A stretch of 64,000 nucleotides of DNA from Shewanella ulleungensis. Lineage in GTDB: Bacteria; Pseudomonadota; Gammaproteobacteria; Enterobacterales; Shewanellaceae. The position numbers and the translations under genes were made by a program. Position 1 is the first letter of the stretch, and each line of letters begins with the position of its first letter. A model generated the notes under the pieces. It saw only the letters and a list, made by a program, of their open reading frames with translations, had not been told where the DNA came from and made no database searches. Location of the stretch: assembly GCF_014648315.1 (NCBI RefSeq), contig NZ_BMQW01000001.1, forward strand, positions 310,001 to 374,000, in the 5' to 3' direction. Positions 59,360 to 64,000 of the stretch are shown here, one piece after another.

Positions 59360-60229
59360 TTAAAGTAAGTTTATTGGCACTTTTAAGTACACGGTGCCAT
59401 TGTTTTCTGGCGCGGGCATGTTACCAGCACGAATGTTGACTTGAATGGACGGTAATATCAGTCTTGGCATAGGTAAAGTTGCATCGCGCGTTTGGCGTAA
59501 TTCAACAAATTTATCTTTGCTAATATCGGTATTAACATGAATATTTTGTGCTTTTTGTAAGCCAACTTGAGTCTTGAATTGATGGCCTCGACCTTCAGTA
59601 GGATAATCATGACAAACATAAATATCAGTGGTATCTGGCAAGCCAAACAGTGACTGAATTGAGTCATATAACGTATTAGCGTCGCCTCCAGGGAAATCGC
59701 AACGGGCTGTGCCTACATCTGGCATAAATATGGTGTCGCCAACAAAGGCTGCTTGTTCATTAATAATGTAAGCTAAATCAGCAGGTGTATGACCCGGAGT
59801 GTGCATGACACGTATGGTCATATTACCGACGTGTAACAGTTCGTCATGTCTAAATAACCGATCAAACTGACTACCATCAGGTAAGAAATCACGCTCTAAG
59901 TTAAACACTTTTTTAAATGTTTGCTGCACTTGGGTAATGTGTTCACCAATACCAATTTGTCCGCCAATTTGATCGCGAATGTAGCTTGCCGCAGACAAAT
60001 GATCAGCATGGGCGTGAGTCTCAAGTATCCATTTTACTGTTAATTCTTGGCGTTCAATCCAGTGCAGAACACGTTTAGCACTGCGGGTGTCTGTGCGACC
60101 AGACTTATAATCGAAGTCCAAAACTGGGTCGATAATGACCGCAAATCTGGTAACATTATCTGCAACGACATAGGTGAATGTTTCGCTGTCGTCATCTAAA
60201 AATTCATGTACGCTAAATGTTGAGTTCAT
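59360..60229 (-). CDS. Persulfide dioxygenase-like MBL-fold protein (Blh/ETHE1 type)
   Basis: Predicted to oxidise glutathione persulfide to sulfite with oxygen, using one iron. The 289-residue protein has iron ligands in LETHAHADHLSA, MHTPGHTPADLAY and FVGDTIFMPD, the substrate motif GTARCDFPGGDA (with the Arg equivalent to ETHE1 Arg163) and YVCHDYPTEGRG. The start at 60229 has an ideal AGGAGG 6 bases upstream; an ATG at 60253 overlaps it. Second gene of the peroxiredoxin-led operon. A 12-bp direct duplication covers its stop codon. Confidence 0.88.
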   Translation of the reverse strand: MNSTFSVHEFLDDDSETFTYVVADNVTRFAVIIDPVLDFDYKSGRTDTRSAKRVLHWIERQELTVKWILETHAHADHLSAASYIRDQIGGQIGIGEHITQVQQTFKKVFNLERDFLPDGSQFDRLFRHDELLHVGNMTIRVMHTPGHTPADLAYIINEQAAFVGDTIFMPDVGTARCDFPGGDANTLYDSIQSLFGLPDTTDIYVCHDYPTEGRGHQFKTQVGLQKAQNIHVNTDISKDKFVELRQTRDATLPMPRLILPSIQVNIRAGNMPAPENNGTVYLKVPINLL

Positions 60230-60285
60230 TATCAACCTCCTATAAAAGAGCACAGGATTGGGGGAGTATCCTGTGCAATGATGGA

Positions 60286-60927
60286 TTAAAGAGACTTCTT
60301 GCTGAAGTACCAGTCAACGTAATCATATCCTTGCTCTAAACGAGCTTTAGCATCGGCTGTTGTTGCTGGTGGTGGAACAATGACATCGTCACCAGGTTGC
60401 CAGTTTTCTGGCGTTGCAACCGCATTTGCATCACTAGTTTGTAAGGCTTTTACTAAGCGTACAAATTCATCTACAGAGCGGCCATTGCTCATTGGGTAGT
60501 AAACCATGGCGCGCATAACACCTTCAGGATCGATAATAAATGTGGCTCTAACTGCTGCGGTATCACTGGCACCAGGTTGGATCATGCCGTAAGCTTTAGC
60601 GACTTCCATTGATAAGTCAGAAATGATTGGGAACGTAATTTCAACACCAAAGTTTTCTTCTATGTTACGTACCCAAGCAATGTGAGAGTGAATACTGTCA
60701 ATTGAAAGGCCTAATAATTCAGTATTCAATTGAGCAAATTCTTCAGCACGTTGAGCAAAGCCCATAAACTCTGTGGTACACACTGGGGTAAAGTCAGCAG
60801 GGTGCGAAAATAACACTAACCATTTGCCTTTATAATCATTCAGCGAGCGCATACCGTGAGTTGTTTTGGTATTGAATGCAGGTGCAGGGCGGTTAAGTTG
60901 TGGAAAAGATACGATTGATTCAGTCAT
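60286..60927 (-). CDS. 1-Cys peroxiredoxin (Prx6 class)
   Basis: Reduces peroxides. The 213-residue protein has the peroxidatic Cys in FSHPADFTPVCTTEF and no second Cys, so it is a 1-Cys enzyme of the Prx6 class (also DSIHSHIAWVRNIE, AVRATFIIDPEGVMRAM). It leads the operon prx - dioxygenase - TauE - rhodanese. A sigma-54 promoter lies 71 bp before the start. Its reductant is unknown; sulfane sulfur or glutathione is possible in this context. Confidence 0.92.
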   Translation of the reverse strand: MTESIVSFPQLNRPAPAFNTKTTHGMRSLNDYKGKWLVLFSHPADFTPVCTTEFMGFAQRAEEFAQLNTELLGLSIDSIHSHIAWVRNIEENFGVEITFPIISDLSMEVAKAYGMIQPGASDTAAVRATFIIDPEGVMRAMVYYPMSNGRSVDEFVRLVKALQTSDANAVATPENWQPGDDVIVPPPATTADAKARLEQGYDYVDWYFSKKSL

Positions 60928-60997
60928 GTTATTACTCCAAATAATTTTAGTTAAGGATGTTTAAATCTGAAAACTAGATTAGAAACATACTTTGTAA

Positions 60998-61015
60998 TAG
61001 CAATGGCTGGGCCAA
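60998..61015 (-). promoter_or_regulatory. Sigma-54 promoter for the peroxiredoxin-led operon
   Basis: On the minus strand TTGGCCC-N5-TTGCTA matches the -24/-12 consensus with one change (C for A in TGGCAC) and exact GG-N10-GC spacing. Transcription should start near 60988, about 60 nt before the ATG. Confidence 0.75.
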
Positions 61016-61096
61016 CTTTGTTTTTTTCGCTAAACGATTTAAATTATTTCCTAATTAATTGTTTTATAAGTGTAATATCTGGCTGTTTTTTATTGG

Positions 61097-61188
61097 TGTC
61101 ATTGGCGACGCTTTATGTTAGCAATGACTAATGCAAATAGATTGTCATATATGGCAGTATCTACATTGTTTGACTGTCACATATGTCA
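61097..61188. promoter_or_regulatory. TGTCA cluster upstream of the peroxiredoxin operon
   Basis: TGTCA at 61097, 61143, 61175 and 61184. The second is part of the near-palindrome TGTCATATATGGCA. They lie about 82-190 bp upstream of the sigma-54 promoter, as expected for an enhancer. Confidence 0.45.
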
Positions 61189-61589
61189 TCAAATTGTTTT
61201 TTATTCATCAATTATATAAACTTTACAGAGATGAACCGCAAAGTGGTGACTTAATCATAGAAGTTCAGCGGCATTTAACTCATGACAATTATATGCAGCA
61301 CAAAGGAGCTGTACTCGATGCAACTATGATGTTCTGGTGTGTGTTTTCACGCTACTGGAATGGATTGTTTTGTGTATGGAAAGTGCCAGTGAGCAATCTT
61401 ATGTGGCATATCTAATTTTCTGCGACCGATAAATCTGTCGTTTAGCGCTAATGTTTTATTTATATCGATTGAAATCGATCAGGTGAGTACATCAAGCATC
61501 GCTATCGCCAAAGTAATGAAAACAAGTTATGTTGCTTATTCAAAAATAAGTAACAATGTCTCTACTTCTACTTTTTAGAGTGAGGTGAT

Positions 61590-61895
61590 ATGGAAATCAA
61601 AGTCGATGTATATTCTAATAAGATGGTATTAAGTTCTGAAGGGCGCAGTATGACTTTTTACGCTAAAGAGCCTTTTACAACAACGAGACTGCTTATCGGT
61701 AAATTCTTTGTGGCAGAAAGTTTTCTTAAAAATGCGCTTAAAGAATTTGGTGCTATCAGTTTTTTCAAACGTGCCCCCAAAATAACTATTCAACCACATG
61801 AGTTCCTTGAAGGTGGTTTATCAGACATTGAAGATCGTGTACTCAGGGAAATTGCCTTAGGTGCGGGCGCAAGAGAAGCTCATGTCGTTGTGTAA
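61590..61895 (+). CDS. Small conserved-looking protein of unknown function
   Basis: A 101-residue soluble protein. GAGG lies 6 bases before the ATG. No motif recognised; the C-terminus (EGGLSDIEDRVLREIALGAGAREAHVV) is acidic and helical with an ALGAGAR turn. Downstream at about 100 bp lies a lipoprotein gene on the same strand. I do not assign a function. Confidence 0.6.
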   Translation: MEIKVDVYSNKMVLSSEGRSMTFYAKEPFTTTRLLIGKFFVAESFLKNALKEFGAISFFKRAPKITIQPHEFLEGGLSDIEDRVLREIALGAGAREAHVVV

Positions 61896-62001
61896 TAAAC
61901 GTTTAATCATGTTTAAAAAATAGGTGGCAATGTTGCTACACAAACAGTTGAACGCATAATGTCGCCACTGTTTTTGATCCTTGTATTGTAAGGAGTGTTT
62001 G

Positions 62002-62403
62002 GTGAAAAAAATTGAAATTGGCTTAGGGGCGTTATTAATATTGCTAATCAGTGCATGTTCATCTACCGACAAACCCGAACTAAAAGAAGTGATGCAAGTT
62101 GAACAACAAAACCCTTTGAAGGTAAAGGATGCTCTAATTGCCACTTTGGTTAACGCGCCAAAACCACAAGTAGGGATGCTACAAGAAGACGTTAAAAATG
62201 CTTTATCATCACATTCAGCTTTAATACTTCAGCAAAGTGAAACTCTTATTGTTGCACGGTTTAATACTAAAGATTCACAACTCGAATCGATATACGAATA
62301 TTGTGACTTGGAATATCATTTTTCGTCGTTAAAGTTTGTACTTGGCCCTTATATTACAGGGGATTGTAGTTCAATCGTGATTGAAGCAACTAAAGTGGAT
62401 TAA
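62002..62403 (+). CDS. Small putative lipoprotein
   Basis: A 133-residue protein starting at GTG, with AAGGAG exactly 6 bases upstream. Signal sequence with lipobox LLISAC (Cys about 19) points to a membrane lipoprotein. Two further cysteines (YCDLEYHF and TGDCSSI) could form a disulfide in the periplasm. No family recognised. The open frame extends 7 codons upstream, but the ribosome site favours the GTG. Confidence 0.68.
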   Translation: MKKIEIGLGALLILLISACSSTDKPELKEVMQVEQQNPLKVKDALIATLVNAPKPQVGMLQEDVKNALSSHSALILQQSETLIVARFNTKDSQLESIYEYCDLEYHFSSLKFVLGPYITGDCSSIVIEATKVD

Positions 62404-62516
62404 AATATCATCGGGTAGCTGAAGGTATTAGCGGTATAAGCCCCCAGCCACACTAACCCCTGCATGTTACTCTGCAAACGGCGGTTTACTCCTTATCAAG
62501 GTTCAGGTGAGCTTCT

Positions 62517-63413
62517 TTATTCTAGGCTATCTCGCCATGTGGAAAGCGCGTTAATGTGGCTTGGGTAAATACCACAACATCCACCAATAATGCTTGCTCC
62601 TAATTGATGCCAGCACTTGGCAAATTCCAGGTATTCGTCTTCAGAAACATGACGTAACGTTTGCAAGGTACCATTGGCTTGATGGCCAGATTTTATGGGT
62701 GTAAAACTATTTGCAAAGACACCAATAGCAAGCGTTTTATTTTGTTGCGCGAATACCTGCACCACATCCTTAATGGCTTGCTCAATAACCTCAGGTATCG
62801 AACAGTTAAACAAGATACCTGTAGCATTCGTTGCCAACAATACCGCAACAGCATCGGTGAGCAATTCCCCAGAACGTAGCCGAATCGGCTGGTCAACTTC
62901 ATCAATCAGAGTATAAGCGAAATAACAGGGCTTATCGGTATTGGCTAGCACCTTAGCAATGACCTCTGCTTCAGCAATACTGGCAATCGTTTCAGCAAGC
63001 CAGATATCTGCCTGCTTATCCTGAGCATTAAACAAGGTAGAACAGAACTCTAATGCCCGCTCGGCCTCAAATAACTCTGGACGATAAGAACCGAAGACTG
63101 GTGGTATTGAGCCAGCAACAAGCACCTGTCGTTGAGACTGAGTGACAACCTCACGTGCAATATCTGCCGCTTTTTCAGCAAGTTTTGCACCTTGCTCTGC
63201 ATACAGCGCTTCACCTAAATGAAAAGGGACACAGGCATAGCTATTGATCGTAATAATCTGTGCTCCAGCGTCGATAAAGCTTTGATGAGCTTGCGCTACG
63301 AATTGTGGCGACTCAATTAATGCCTGCGCACTCCAGAGTGGCTGAGAAAAAGGCGCGCCGATACGTTTGAGCTCACGCCCCATACCGCCGTCTAAAATTG
63401 TTAGTGTTGTCAT
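62517..63413 (-). CDS. Homocysteine S-methyltransferase family protein
   Basis: A 298-residue zinc-dependent methyltransferase, similar to MmuM. It has the N-terminal TILDGGMGRELKRIG, one zinc Cys in ILFNCSIPE and the paired zinc cysteines in IIGGCCGIYPSHI. It would make methionine from homocysteine using S-methylmethionine or SAM. The start at 63413 is set by the family N-terminus; the ATG at 63488 adds 25 unsupported residues. No permease partner (MmuP) is adjacent. Confidence 0.85.
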   Translation of the reverse strand: MTTLTILDGGMGRELKRIGAPFSQPLWSAQALIESPQFVAQAHQSFIDAGAQIITINSYACVPFHLGEALYAEQGAKLAEKAADIAREVVTQSQRQVLVAGSIPPVFGSYRPELFEAERALEFCSTLFNAQDKQADIWLAETIASIAEAEVIAKVLANTDKPCYFAYTLIDEVDQPIRLRSGELLTDAVAVLLATNATGILFNCSIPEVIEQAIKDVVQVFAQQNKTLAIGVFANSFTPIKSGHQANGTLQTLRHVSEDEYLEFAKCWHQLGASIIGGCCGIYPSHINALSTWRDSLE

Positions 63414-63558
63414 AATTGATTTCCGAACGACTAAATATCTACCCGTGTAATGGACTAATAAAACTAGAATGGCGCGTAAGTGCCCCATACATTAGGGATA
63501 GGCAGCGCAAAACAGCGTTCTTAGCCCTAAGTATATTCTTTTAACATGAGAAGGTGAT

Positions 63559-63593
63559 AAAAAAGCCAGTCAGTTAACTGACTGGCATTTTTT
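63559..63593 (-). terminator. Terminator downstream of the M13 peptidase gene
   Basis: 11-bp perfect stem GCCAGTCAGTT / AACTGACTGGC flanked by A and T runs, usable in both directions. Confidence 0.88.
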
Positions 63594-63681
63594 GTGTCGG
63601 ATGCTTATTGCATCAAAACTGATTAGCGTACGGTTTAGGAATTAAATGTAAATCCTAACTCCTAATCTGTAATCAGTAAAA

Positions 63682-64000
63682 CTACCAAATACGCACGCGT
63701 TGATCTTCAGGTAAATACAACTTGTCACCTGGTTTAACGTCAAATGCTTTGTACCATGCATCGTGGTTACGTGGTGCTAATGCACGGTAACGACCAGGGG
63801 CATGGGTGCCTGCACGTAATTGGCTTAACATGCTTTGCTCAGTGCGTTTTTCTTTCCACACTTGTGCCCAAGCCATAAAGAAGCGTTGATCGCCTGTGGT
63901 ACCGTCAATAATAGGGGCTTCTTTACCGTTAAGGCTTAACTTGTAAGCATGGTATGCCATAGACAAACCACCCACGTCGCCAATGTTTTCGCCTAGGCTG
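63682..64000 (-). CDS. M13-family (neprilysin/PepO) metallopeptidase, C-terminal part
   Basis: Only the last 106 codons lie in the window; the gene continues past the right edge. The visible frame includes GENIGDVGGLSMAYHAYK, where Glu is the third zinc ligand and Asp the nearby catalytic-site residue of M13 enzymes. Then come DQRFFMAWAQVWKEK, RAGTHAPGRYRAL (substrate-binding HxPxxxR) and the family C-terminal Trp (RVRIW). These enzymes are periplasmic or lipoprotein oligopeptidases. The HEXXH site and N-terminus are outside. Confidence 0.88.
   Translation of the reverse strand, partial: SLGENIGDVGGLSMAYHAYKLSLNGKEAPIIDGTTGDQRFFMAWAQVWKEKRTEQSMLSQLRAGTHAPGRYRALAPRNHDAWYKAFDVKPGDKLYLPEDQRVRIW

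Larger units (their letters stand above)
60928..61589. other. 662-bp region holding the operon promoter and candidate enhancer
   Basis: Contains the sigma-54 promoter at 60998-61015 and the TGTCA cluster at 61097-61188. The short open frame 61131-61415 has no ribosome site or family similarity. Confidence 0.6.

Noticed and set aside
61131..61415. 94-codon open frame upstream of the small gene at 61590
   Set aside because: No ribosome site, odd composition (many Cys, Trp, His), no family resemblance, and it overlaps the TGTCA cluster that looks regulatory.
62404..62516. Possible riboswitch-like sequence between the lipoprotein and the methyltransferase genes
   Set aside because: It lies at the 3' ends of two convergent genes, the wrong place for a leader riboswitch, and no known core motif is visible.
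63414..63480. MetJ boxes upstream of the homocysteine methyltransferase gene
   Set aside because: Looked for tandem AGACGTCT-like octamers; best matches were about half of positions.

Overview
The window reads as chromosomal backbone of a marine gammaproteobacterium, most likely Shewanella or a close relative. Reasons: low-to-moderate GC, a malQ-glgBXPCA glycogen operon, a periplasmic KatB-type catalase with an ankyrin partner, TonB-dependent receptor and MarC-family genes, a c-type haem protein, and many short convergent units separated by perfect hairpin terminators. I see no insertion sequence, prophage, integron or CRISPR array. Species is inference; the gene families are read from motifs in the translated sequence.

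Layout. 0-3.3 kb: the 3' part of an EAL phosphodiesterase gene, asnS, a small membrane protein and a NudL-type CoA pyrophosphatase. 3.7-16 kb: the six-gene glycogen operon (malQ, glgB, glgX, glgP, glgC, glgA), followed by a TonB-dependent receptor and a phosphoglucomutase-type enzyme that could supply glucose-1-phosphate. 20.7-33 kb: GST, ankB-like/katB with a candidate OxyR box, HD hydrolase, pabB, class I fumarase, an S9 peptidase, MarC, tRNA-Ser(GGA) and RhlE. 33.9-46.8 kb: a DUF885 lipoprotein, an orphan OmpR-type regulator with a degenerate receiver, an M14 carboxypeptidase, a zinc-ribbon protein and YeaC, ansA, sppA, fadH, a YghU-type GST, a haloacid dehalogenase-like protein, and a zinc-ribbon/SDR pair.

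46.9-53.5 kb is an osmoprotection locus. A MarR regulator resembling CosR/EctR sits beside betI-betB-betA, a short BCCT-type transporter and a TorF-family putative porin. A perfect 28-bp palindrome lies in front of betI and is the likely BetI operator. Together these genes would take up choline and oxidise it to glycine betaine.

54-61 kb is the most interesting part. A sigma-54 activator with a PAS-like N-terminal domain carries three cysteines with the 11- and 7-residue spacing I recall for the sulfane-sulfur sensor FisR. It lies among a His/Cys-rich NifX/NafY-like protein, a DUF3365 cytochrome, two persulfide-dioxygenase-like metallo-beta-lactamase proteins (one divergent), a rhodanese, a TauE/SafE permease and a 1-Cys peroxiredoxin. 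I find sigma-54 (-24/-12) promoter matches in front of the cytochrome and in front of the peroxiredoxin-led operon. Each has a cluster of TGTCA/TGACA half-sites about 85-190 bp upstream. This looks like a self-contained sigma-54 sulfane-sulfur/peroxide stress regulon, with no sulfide:quinone oxidoreductase in view.

The window closes with two small unrecognised genes, a homocysteine S-methyltransferase-family gene and the C-terminal end of an M13 metallopeptidase cut by the window edge.
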